A stretch of 21,546 bases of DNA, taken from IMG/VR virus record IMGVR_UViG_3300032271_000686, positions 1 through 21,546 of that record. One strand, given 5' to 3'. Shown one piece after another: positions 15,517 through 21,546 of this stretch. This DNA is from a virus. Positions within the stretch are counted from its first letter, which is position 1. Every line of letters starts with the position of its first letter. The notes under the pieces were generated by a model. It was given only the letters and a program-made list of their open reading frames with translations. It searched no databases and was not told where the DNA came from. The translations under genes and the position numbers were made by a program.

Positions 15517-18354
15517 GTGGCGGTCCAAAGTACGTACACAGTTGACACGCAAATACTGAACAACACATACGCGCAAGCAGAAGTTCAATCGAACGTTAAT
15601 ACTCCGATTAGTTTTTCTGTTCAAGCTGCATGGAATGATGGCCCCGACGCGGCAAGCCCGACCTGGTATGAGATTGCTTCAGTCGAAAGAATCGAAACTG
15701 GGCCTCGCGGTCGGACGTATGAGTTAGACACCATAGTTCCCACTCGGAGCAAAATTCGTATCGACAATACTTCAAATTCTTACGGCCCCAAACAGCGCAC
15801 CAATTTGATGCCTTACGCAACATTTTGGTCAACAAGTGCAACGAGTTATTGGGCGCCCGTTTCGGGGACTTTAACTCGCACGTCAGCGACAATGGCCAAC
15901 GGAAACAGCGGCTATGTGGGTCGCTATGTCGCATCTGCTGGCGGTTCCGGCATCAGAATTCCTTACACTCCACGAAATCTATCTTTATCTGTTTCGCAAA
16001 ACACTACATACACAGTTCAGACGAAAATTCGTCAACAAACAGCCGGAACGTATGGCTGGAATGTGTATCTGGAAATGTACGATTCCAGCGGAACGTCAAC
16101 GGGAGGTTTTTACTCACCAACATATGTGACATCCGTTAACGGATCATGGGTAACGCTTTCACAGACATTCCTTACCTCGCCAAATACGGCCAAGCTCTAT
16201 ATCGAATTCAACCCGACCGCAGCGTTGCCTTCGGGTGCAACTTTTGATTTTGATCAAATCATGGTTGAAGCATCCTCAACCGCAGGAACATTTTTTGACG
16301 GCAGTTCGGCTAACTGTGCATGGAATGGAACGCAATATGCTTCGGCGTCGGTGAGTTTAAGCACCGCAACCACCGACAAGCAGATTAGAGCGATTGCCAC
16401 GTTTAACGGCACTCCCTATCGAATTCTTACGGGCAACATTGAATCAATTCCGGCAACTCTTGATTCTGGACAATTTGATTATGCTTCAAGCACGTATGGC
16501 GTCATTGATCGACAAGACCAATTGCTCACCACGTCGTTACGAGCTGCATACATTGAATGGACGATGCATCAAAGCCCGACAGTGTTCGTCCCATTCAGCG
16601 AACCGGCAGCGACGAGCGGCGTTCGTAATCAAGTAACGGGCGAAATTTTCCCGTTTGTCGCCAAACCGTCAAGCGGCTCAGGAATTACCGCTTTTACGTT
16701 GGCTAACTTGGGCGATAGCCCAATGTTTCCGGTGACCAATCCGGCAACGTGCTGCAATTTCGTGCCATACATTGATTCGACCAGTTCAACTTATGATGCT
16801 GGAACGGCCGTCGTGTTGGCTACGGGTGGAACTGGCACATTTGTTAGAGGGTCTCAATATGCGATTCGATTTACGTTTCGCACGTTAGCCAACAGCGGAT
16901 ACTTCTTCTCCCAAGGCGACAATTACCAAATCAACATCGGCCTGAGTGGCGGCCATTTGGTCGCAAATTTTCCAACGACTAGCGGTCAAACTAATCTTGA
17001 TGCCAACACAACAATTATTGGCGGCCAGCCATACGAGAAACAGCCCTATTTCAATGACGGATTTCCGCACGTTGTAGAGCTGAGAATATCAACTTCAAGG
17101 CAATCGCTATATGTCGATGGAGTTGAAACCGCTTTTTCAACTTTTACGCCTAGCACAATCTCGCCAGGCGCTTCTAATGGTCATGCCAGCGATCACGCAT
17201 ATATTGGTTACGAAGACCCAAGCCGAACTCCCTACTGGGGGCCATTCAGCGGCAGCATTTCAGATTTTGCCATTTTTGATAGCTCATACATCACCACATA
17301 CAGCGCAGCAAACAGTTCTGCCCTGACATTGGTGGCGGCAAACGGTTTTGCCACTGACACAATCAAAACACGAATTGGTCGAATTCTTGACTGGATTGAC
17401 CCAAACATTCCGCGCGCCACTGGAACAATGACATGCGCCGCAACGCCCACCATTACCAATTCGGGAATTGCGGAAACCACCACCTACTACTATCGAATTT
17501 CAGCGAACCTGCCCAATGGCGAAACATGCGCCGGTGATGAAGGAGTCATTACTACAGGCGCGGCCATTTTATCCAGTTCTCGCTACAACGTCGTCACATG
17601 GCCAGCCGTAACAGGAGCGGTTTCATACAACGTTTATCGTTCAACGGTAAGCGGCGCAGAATTGAAAATTGCTAGCAATTTGACTTCGCGCACGTATAAC
17701 GACCAATCATCGGCGACGGGTTCAAGTTCGCCCTTAGGCCCGCTCACCGGGCCTTTGGTGTGCGCAGGGGTAAATGCGTGGCAAGCATGTTCTGACGCAA
17801 TGCTCGGTGATGGCGGTCTGCTTTACATTGATGCGTTCAACTCAGTAACGACAATGGCGGCATCTGACCGTTTAGCGTCACCAAGTGCTTTAACGTTGGG
17901 CACAACGTTGTGGCCGATCGCTTCAACAAATTTGACGTTCGAAGTTGATCGACAACATTTAGTGAACGAGATTGTTGCTACGTATCCAGGCGGCCCGTCA
18001 AATACGTACAAGGATTCGGTTAGCCAATCTCGTTATCGTCGCCGCACTTCGGCTTCAACCATCACATTTCCGGTTGCAAGTGATACTGCTTTAAGCGTTG
18101 CGGCTAACAACTATTTGGCCCGTTACGCTTACCCGCGCGCACGTATCGGTTCTATCACTTTGGACGTATTCACCAATCCTTCGTTGATTCCTTACGTGAT
18201 GAATTTTGATCCCGGCGAAAAGGTGACCATTACTAATCTGCCAGCCACCGCGCCCGCGACAACAATGGATTTCCACATTGAAGGCGTGACACATCAGATC
18301 ACTGCAACGTCGTGGCAAACGATTTTGCAACTTAGCCCCTACATCCCAAATTAA
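15517..18354 (+). CDS. Large multidomain minor tail (tip) protein
   Basis: A 945-residue tail tip protein. Residues 1-95 (VERIETGPRGRTYELDTIVP) resemble the N-terminal base domain of actinobacterial phage minor tail proteins. Residues about 97-265 look like a CBM-type jelly roll (LYIEFNPTAALPSGATFDFD, then FFDGSSANCAWNGTQYAS). Residues about 400-595 resemble a LamG or concanavalin fold (VVELRISTSRQSLYVDGVET, AYIGYEDPS, SGSISDFAIFDSSY). Residues 643-743 are an FN3-like domain related to that in the tail tube protein. Residues about 805-945 (HLVNEIVATYPGG and FDPGEKVTITNLPA) are the usual C-terminal base part. Two sugar-binding-like folds point to host recognition. The start is GTG 15517 with AGGGGC just upstream; stop at 18352. 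Confidence 0.8.
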   Translation: MAVQSTYTVDTQILNNTYAQAEVQSNVNTPISFSVQAAWNDGPDAASPTWYEIASVERIETGPRGRTYELDTIVPTRSKIRIDNTSNSYGPKQRTNLMPYATFWSTSATSYWAPVSGTLTRTSATMANGNSGYVGRYVASAGGSGIRIPYTPRNLSLSVSQNTTYTVQTKIRQQTAGTYGWNVYLEMYDSSGTSTGGFYSPTYVTSVNGSWVTLSQTFLTSPNTAKLYIEFNPTAALPSGATFDFDQIMVEASSTAGTFFDGSSANCAWNGTQYASASVSLSTATTDKQIRAIATFNGTPYRILTGNIESIPATLDSGQFDYASSTYGVIDRQDQLLTTSLRAAYIEWTMHQSPTVFVPFSEPAATSGVRNQVTGEIFPFVAKPSSGSGITAFTLANLGDSPMFPVTNPATCCNFVPYIDSTSSTYDAGTAVVLATGGTGTFVRGSQYAIRFTFRTLANSGYFFSQGDNYQINIGLSGGHLVANFPTTSGQTNLDANTTIIGGQPYEKQPYFNDGFPHVVELRISTSRQSLYVDGVETAFSTFTPSTISPGASNGHASDHAYIGYEDPSRTPYWGPFSGSISDFAIFDSSYITTYSAANSSALTLVAANGFATDTIKTRIGRILDWIDPNIPRATGTMTCAATPTITNSGIAETTTYYYRISANLPNGETCAGDEGVITTGAAILSSSRYNVVTWPAVTGAVSYNVYRSTVSGAELKIASNLTSRTYNDQSSATGSSSPLGPLTGPLVCAGVNAWQACSDAMLGDGGLLYIDAFNSVTTMAASDRLASPSALTLGTTLWPIASTNLTFEVDRQHLVNEIVATYPGGPSNTYKDSVSQSRYRRRTSASTITFPVASDTALSVAANNYLARYAYPRARIGSITLDVFTNPSLIPYVMNFDPGEKVTITNLPATAPATTMDFHIEGVTHQITATSWQTILQLSPYIPN
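17443..17745 (+). repeat. FN3-like domain cassette, copy 2 (in tail tip protein)
   Basis: Encodes residues 643-743 of the 945-residue tail tip protein. It shares TTYYYRISANL, GET-AG, YNVVTW-AVTGA-SYNVYR, GAELKIASN, YNDQS and SP-GPL with the domain at 8545-8853. A Cys in MTCAATPT just before it and one in NGETCAGDEG distinguish this copy. Confidence 0.8.
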
Positions 18355-18364
18355 GGAATGAGTG

Positions 18365-18652
18365 ATGACTGAGAGCAGCGATCACTCCCTACTTGTCACC
18401 ATCGCCCAGGGCTTGGCCCGCGTCGAGGCCGGCATCAACTCGCTCAATGGCCGTATCGACCGCCTTGACCGAACGATCGACGACCACGAGGACAGGTTGC
18501 GCGTTGTTGAGCGCAGCGAACTTGTGACCACCGACGACCTCGGAGAGCGTGATGCCCGAGCTGCACAATCTCGCCGCTGGCTCGTCGGGCTGATCTGTAC
18601 CAACGTCGTGGTGCTACTGGCCGCCATTTTGTCTTACGTCTTGGCCCATTGA
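18365..18652 (+). CDS. Coiled-coil membrane protein (haemolysin XhlA or holin-like)
   Basis: A 95-residue protein. Residues 8-62 form a heptad coiled coil (LARVEAGINSLNGRIDRLDR and onwards), and residues about 70-93 are one membrane helix (RWLVGLICTNVVVLLAAILS). This layout matches XhlA-like and other holin-associated proteins of phages of Gram-positive hosts, with the coiled coil on one side of the membrane. AAGGA at 18353-18357 overlaps the previous stop and sets up ATG 18365 (an adjacent GTG at 18362 is an alternative). Position before holin and endolysin supports a part in lysis or in membrane contact of the tail. Confidence 0.7.
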   Translation: MTESSDHSLLVTIAQGLARVEAGINSLNGRIDRLDRTIDDHEDRLRVVERSELVTTDDLGERDARAAQSRRWLVGLICTNVVVLLAAILSYVLAH

Positions 18653-18753
18653 CTCAAGCCGACCCTTGGCGCTGCGCACTCTGCGAGCGCCTTTTCGCCG
18701 TGCCCGTATTGGCTCGTGACTGCGAGCAAACCCATCTAGAAGAATGCGAGTGA
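18649..18753 (+). CDS. 34-residue zinc-finger-like microprotein
   Basis: A TTG-started ORF overlapping the preceding stop as TTGA, the same junction type as seen at 19102. It encodes MTQADPWRCALCERLFAVPV and 14 more residues. C9 and C12 form a CxxC, and C25, H29 and C33 a C-x3-H-x4-C, a plausible zinc-binding set. A gap of four bases separates it from the holin ATG. It would fill what is otherwise an unusually long gap in the operon. Function unknown; the rare start codon lowers certainty. Confidence 0.5.
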   Translation: MTQADPWRCALCERLFAVPVLARDCEQTHLEECE

Positions 18754-18757
18754 AGTA

Positions 18758-19105
18758 ATGACCGGAATCCTCGACAAGATGCCCCCAGCGTTGCGCCATG
18801 CGGTTCTAGTGGCCGCTGGAATTTGCTTCACCGCGCTAATCCAGTGGGTACAGACCGACTACACGAATTGGGGTCTACCGCCTCAGGTCGTCGCCCTGCT
18901 CGGCTTTGCAATCCCTATGGCGCTTAACTACCTCACGCCTTGGCTGACCACGCAGTACGGCATCGGCTCTAGCGCGTACTCGCCGGTTCTTGTCGACCCC
19001 ACGCCCGTGGTCAACGCACCTGTTGACGTGCCCGTTGAGGCTCAGCCGGCGGAGGTTGCACCTGCTGCCACGCCCACCGACCCGACCGTTACATCGGCGG
19101 CTTGA
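18758..19105 (+). CDS. Putative holin
   Basis: A 115-residue protein with two membrane helices, about residues 13-30 (HAVLVAAGICFTALIQWV) and 40-60 (LPPQVVALLGFAIPMALNYL). A long soluble C-terminal tail rich in Pro, Val, Ala and Thr follows (VEAQPAEVAPAATPTDP). Small two-helix proteins just before the endolysin are usually holins, which form the membrane lesion that releases endolysin. The Pro-rich tail is longer than a plain holin needs. The start ATG 18758 has only a weak GAGTGAAG ribosome site upstream, so low expression or coupling to the preceding small ORF is likely. Confidence 0.7.
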   Translation: MTGILDKMPPALRHAVLVAAGICFTALIQWVQTDYTNWGLPPQVVALLGFAIPMALNYLTPWLTTQYGIGSSAYSPVLVDPTPVVNAPVDVPVEAQPAEVAPAATPTDPTVTSAA

Positions 19106-19107
19106 AC

Positions 19108-20322
19108 ATGGCCACATCTATTAACGGTTGGCCCGTCCTGGACGACGGTGACCCGCGAATCGCAACTGGCATCATTCCTGGCGTTGGTCGGCCTGTGACA
19201 TTGGCGCGCGCTTGTCTGCCCGTGTTTTTGCATTTCTACGCTGCATGGCAGAAGGAAATGGGGCCGCGTATGTCGATTAAGACTGGTCCGATCGACGGCT
19301 GGGAAGTTCGACAAAGCCGAGTGCCTGGGGCAGGATTTTCCAACCATGCGAGTGCTTCGGCGTGCGACGTTTTATACGACACGGTTCTGCCGGCCGATGG
19401 TCAACCACATATGACGGCCGCCGAGAAAGCCAAACTCGACAAGATCCTGAGCCGGTATGTCACCAGCGACGGCCACCGCATTTTTGCTAACGGCGAATGG
19501 TGGAAGCCGCCGTACTGCGACGGTATGCACACCGAGCTGTCGCAGGGCTGGGATCGTGGCGCGCTACGCAATACGACGGCCGCCGATGTCGCCAACGTCA
19601 TCAAGCGCCTCGGCATTAAGCCCGATGGGACCGTTAGCCCGTTGCAAAAAATCATTAACGTCATTAAGCCAAAGCCGAAGGCGCCACTGTCGGCGCATCA
19701 AGCGCACTTGGCGCACTTGGCCAACACGGGCCAGAAGCCACCAGCACCGCTACCGCCGAAGCCAGTACCGCCAAAGCCCGCACCGTTGACCGCGCACCAA
19801 CTGCATATGCAGCACCTAACGCACTCGACCTCAACGACGCCGGCCGTGGCTACTGGCAGCGGCCCCGACTGGCTTATCAAGTTCCTACGCGCGCACAAGG
19901 TGCCGAATGAGCGCGCTTGGTTTGCCATCGCCATGCGTGAATCCGGCGGCAGTAGTTCAGAAATTTATCCCGCGGGATCGCCCCACAATGGCTGGGCAAC
20001 CGATCAGGCGCCCTACTGGGACACCGGCCTATTTCAGGTCAACAATCGGCACTACCCAGATGTAGCAAGGCTCTACGGCTCGGATATGCGCGCCATGCTC
20101 AACGCCGAAAACAACCTCGACTTCGCACTGAAACACTTGTCTTGGTCTGACTGGGGTTTAAAGATCACCACCGACGCCAACGGCGTGGCAAGCGATTACG
20201 CATTTTCTTGGGATGGGTGGCCGCCACCCTACATGCCTGGACAATCGGGCGCAGTAAGCGCCGAGGCTGGATTTAAGCAGTGGTGGGATGCCTATCCGAC
20301 CTACGCGGCGAAGGTCAAGTGA
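19108..20322 (+). CDS. Two-domain endolysin: M15 peptidase plus lysozyme-like domain
   Basis: A 404-residue peptidoglycan hydrolase. Residues 1 to about 170 are an M15 (VanY-like) metallopeptidase: zinc ligands H80 and D87 in GFSNHASASACDV and H141 in CDGMHTEL. Residues about 188-250 are a Pro/His-rich linker with two related units, APLSAHQAHLAHLA and APLTAHQLHMQHLT. Residues 252-404 are a lysozyme-like transglycosylase domain with the likely catalytic Glu at 278 (IAMRESGG) and DTGLFQVNNRHYPD. Together they would cut both stem peptides and glycan. No signal peptide is seen, so export through a holin is expected. ATG 19108 is used; TTG 19102, overlapping the holin stop, would add two residues. 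The stop overlaps the next start (TGATG). Confidence 0.87.
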   Translation: MATSINGWPVLDDGDPRIATGIIPGVGRPVTLARACLPVFLHFYAAWQKEMGPRMSIKTGPIDGWEVRQSRVPGAGFSNHASASACDVLYDTVLPADGQPHMTAAEKAKLDKILSRYVTSDGHRIFANGEWWKPPYCDGMHTELSQGWDRGALRNTTAADVANVIKRLGIKPDGTVSPLQKIINVIKPKPKAPLSAHQAHLAHLANTGQKPPAPLPPKPVPPKPAPLTAHQLHMQHLTHSTSTTPAVATGSGPDWLIKFLRAHKVPNERAWFAIAMRESGGSSSEIYPAGSPHNGWATDQAPYWDTGLFQVNNRHYPDVARLYGSDMRAMLNAENNLDFALKHLSWSDWGLKITTDANGVASDYAFSWDGWPPPYMPGQSGAVSAEAGFKQWWDAYPTYAAKVK

Positions 20323-20453
20323 TGCAGCCCGAGGATGTGGCCGTGGGCTTCATGTTCTTCGGCCTCGCCATCGGTGGCGCGTTCATTGGTCGATTCGCTT
20401 ATCACTTCGCCAAAGAACTAAAAGACAAACCCGATCGGTTCGACATTTACTAG
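20322..20453 (+). CDS. 43-residue membrane protein downstream of endolysin
   Basis: A short protein with one membrane helix, about residues 7-27 (AVGFMFFGLAIGGAFIGRFA), then a charged tail (KELKDKPDRFDIY). Its ATG overlaps the endolysin stop (TGATG), and its TAG is followed at once by another in-frame ATG. Small single-helix proteins in lysis cassettes can be second holins, antiholins or spanin-like helpers; which applies cannot be told here. Confidence 0.65.
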   Translation: MQPEDVAVGFMFFGLAIGGAFIGRFAYHFAKELKDKPDRFDIY

Positions 20454-20471
20454 ATGATCGAAGGGGCACCG

Positions 20472-20711
20472 ATGAAGCTAAAAAACGCGCTAGAGGCTGA
20501 AGCGGCACGAGCTGTCGTCAAAGGCCCGCGCTGCACCGTAGGGCAATTGCTAAAAACCCTCGACGAGGAGGACGCTGCGGCTTTGCGCGAGTGCATTGCT
20601 AGCGACATGCAGTTAGAAAACATTGCCCGCGCAATACGCGAGACCGGCGTGCAAATGTCAGCGATGACAGTTTCGCGCCATCGTCGAGGGCTGTGCTTGT
20701 GTGATGGGTGA
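20472..20711 (+). CDS. Small HTH-like DNA-binding protein
   Basis: A 79-residue protein. The core CTVGQLLKTLDEEDAAALRE followed by DMQLENIARAIRETGVQMSA and MTVSRHRRGLC resembles small helix-turn-helix proteins found in actinobacterial phages, where the last part (TVxRHRRGxCxC) is the likely recognition helix and ends in a C-x-C. ATG 20472 is preferred because GAAGGGGC lies at 20459-20466; ATG 20454 directly after the preceding stop would add six residues. A regulatory role, or a part in packaging or DNA metabolism, is possible. It overlaps the exonuclease gene by eight bases. Confidence 0.6.
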   Translation: MKLKNALEAEAARAVVKGPRCTVGQLLKTLDEEDAAALRECIASDMQLENIARAIRETGVQMSAMTVSRHRRGLCLCDG

Positions 20712-21507
20712 TCTCGCGCGCAACCTCAAAAAAGCCCAGCCGCGCATTCTGACGATCGACCTTGAGCGCCTGCCAGGTGAAGTCACGATGGACGTGTGGG
20801 AGCCGCGTGACTTTCGGCGAATCAACTACGTTCACCCAGACAAATGGCAGCAGTTGCCAAAAACACTGTGCGCAAGCGGACATTTTATGGGTGAAAAGAT
20901 GTACAAGTTTGTTGCCGCATGGGAGCAGCCCGACGATCCTTGGCACGTAGCCCGCACCGTCTGGGATTGGATGAACGACGCCGATTATGTCGTCGGCTTC
21001 AACTCCAAATCGGCCGACGAAAAGTGGCTCAGGTCGGACTGGGCAATGGCCGGAAATTTGCCCCTACCGGCGCCATACCGTTCGATAGACCTATACCTAA
21101 TCGCCCGTCAACAGTTTTCGTTTGAGTCGAAGTCGCTGCGCCACCTCTGCGATCGCCTCGGCATTGAAAATAAGGACGGGCATTACAACGCGCAAGAAGC
21201 GAAAGCCGCAATGGCCGGCGATGTCAAAGCACAGGCGCGGCTGCGGCGTTATAACCGGCAAGACGTGAAAGTGACCGAGTTAGCGTTTCAGCGACTGCGG
21301 CCCTACCTAGGTAACGCGCTGAACTGGGGCCTAGTCGTCGGCGATGATGTGCGCTGTTGTGTGGTCTGTGGCTGCGAACAACTTGAGTCGGCAGGTTTCG
21401 CCACTACTGCCGTGACCCGATATCCCGCGTATAGATGCACTGAGTGTGGCGCGATCCAGCGCGGCAAGAGTCGATCAGCAGCCGTCGAAATGCGAGGGGT
21501 CAGGTAA
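20704..21507 (+). CDS. DEDDy 3'-5' exonuclease with C-terminal zinc ribbon
   Basis: A 267-residue RNase H-fold exonuclease of DnaQ type. The acidic set is complete: D19 and E21 in ILTIDLERLPG (Exo I), D105 in VVGFNSKSADEKWL (Exo II), and Y183-x3-D187 in RRYNRQDVKV (Exo III, the Y marking the DEDDy subclass). A helix SLRHLCDRLGIENKDGHYNA matches the family's linker. Residues 219-248 add a zinc ribbon with C219/C222 and C245/C248. Likely roles are DNA degradation, repair or replication proofreading; no polymerase is fused. GTG 20701, three bases upstream, has a better spaced GAGGG (20686-20690) and is an alternative start. Confidence 0.75.
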   Translation: MGDLARNLKKAQPRILTIDLERLPGEVTMDVWEPRDFRRINYVHPDKWQQLPKTLCASGHFMGEKMYKFVAAWEQPDDPWHVARTVWDWMNDADYVVGFNSKSADEKWLRSDWAMAGNLPLPAPYRSIDLYLIARQQFSFESKSLRHLCDRLGIENKDGHYNAQEAKAAMAGDVKAQARLRRYNRQDVKVTELAFQRLRPYLGNALNWGLVVGDDVRCCVVCGCEQLESAGFATTAVTRYPAYRCTECGAIQRGKSRSAAVEMRGVR

Positions 21508-21546
21508 TGGACTACATCGACCGCACAATCTTGGAAGAAGCGGCCA
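21507..21546 (+). CDS. Start of a further gene, truncated by the window end
   Basis: ATG 21507 overlaps the exonuclease stop (TAATG) and follows GAGGGG at 21494-21499. Thirteen codons are visible, MDYIDRTILEEAA, and the frame is open to the last base. The sequence is too short to identify; a gene is likely because it keeps the operon's junction pattern. Confidence 0.6.
   Translation, partial: MDYIDRTILEEAA

Noticed and set aside
17736-17758. Hairpin in the tail tip gene as an intrinsic terminator
   Set aside because: It lies inside a long coding frame and has only three T residues after the stem. Kept only as a minor observation.

Overview
This window is the late (virion assembly and lysis) region of a tailed phage of the long-tailed siphovirus type with an HK97-fold capsid. 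It reads as one dense rightward transcription unit: every supported gene is on the + strand, and most neighbours abut or overlap by 1 to 8 bases (ATGA, TGATG, TAATG and TTGA junctions). No bacterial chromosomal gene is seen, so it is best read as an uncultured phage or prophage contig. An actinobacterial host is inferred, not shown. The basis is the small membrane protein between terminase and portal, the form of the neck, tail and lysis proteins, and an endolysin that joins an M15 peptidase to a lysozyme-like domain. The first 13 bases match the 3' end of the Illumina adapter and are not biological sequence.

Layout: 14-160 is a short leader. 161-1943 holds a putative small terminase, the large terminase and a 47-residue membrane protein. 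1940-5401 holds portal, prohead protease and major capsid protein. The capsid gene has a 10-bp inverted repeat overlapping its ribosome binding site on one side and three consecutive hairpins on the other. 5518-6378 is a glycosyltransferase placed inside the head genes. 6378-10007 holds the connector and tail tube genes: a head-tail connector with an N-terminal Ig-like domain, a probable tail terminator, a small acidic protein, the major tail protein and an HK97 gp10-like neck protein. 10019-12514 is the tape measure gene. 12523-18354 encodes tail tip and surface proteins: a 27-residue ORF, a small tail-fibre-family protein, a beta-propeller-like DUF4915/TIGR03032 protein, an 88-residue unknown, a Thr/Ala/Ser-rich repeat protein and a 945-residue minor tail protein with carbohydrate-binding-like modules. 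18365-20453 is the lysis cassette: a coiled-coil membrane protein, a 34-residue zinc-finger-like ORF, a two-helix holin, a two-domain endolysin and a 43-residue membrane protein. 20472-21507 begins a DNA-processing section with a small HTH-like protein and a DEDDy exonuclease bearing a zinc ribbon. A further gene starts at 21507 and runs off the end.

How it works together: terminase packages DNA through the portal into a shell made of the capsid protein and matured by the protease. Connector, neck and terminator proteins join that shell to a tail tube whose length is set by the tape measure protein. The tail carries an unusual amount of surface decoration. An Ig-like domain sits on the connector, related FN3-like domains sit on both the tube protein and the tip protein, the tip adds jelly-roll and LamG-like modules, and a probable glycosyltransferase and a propeller are encoded among the structural genes. 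This suggests a virion built for adhesion to glycans. The most unusual points are the DUF4915-type protein in a tail locus, the shared FN3-like cassette, the Ig-connector fusion, the glycosyltransferase next to the capsid gene, and the absence of recognisable tail assembly chaperone genes between major tail protein and tape measure.
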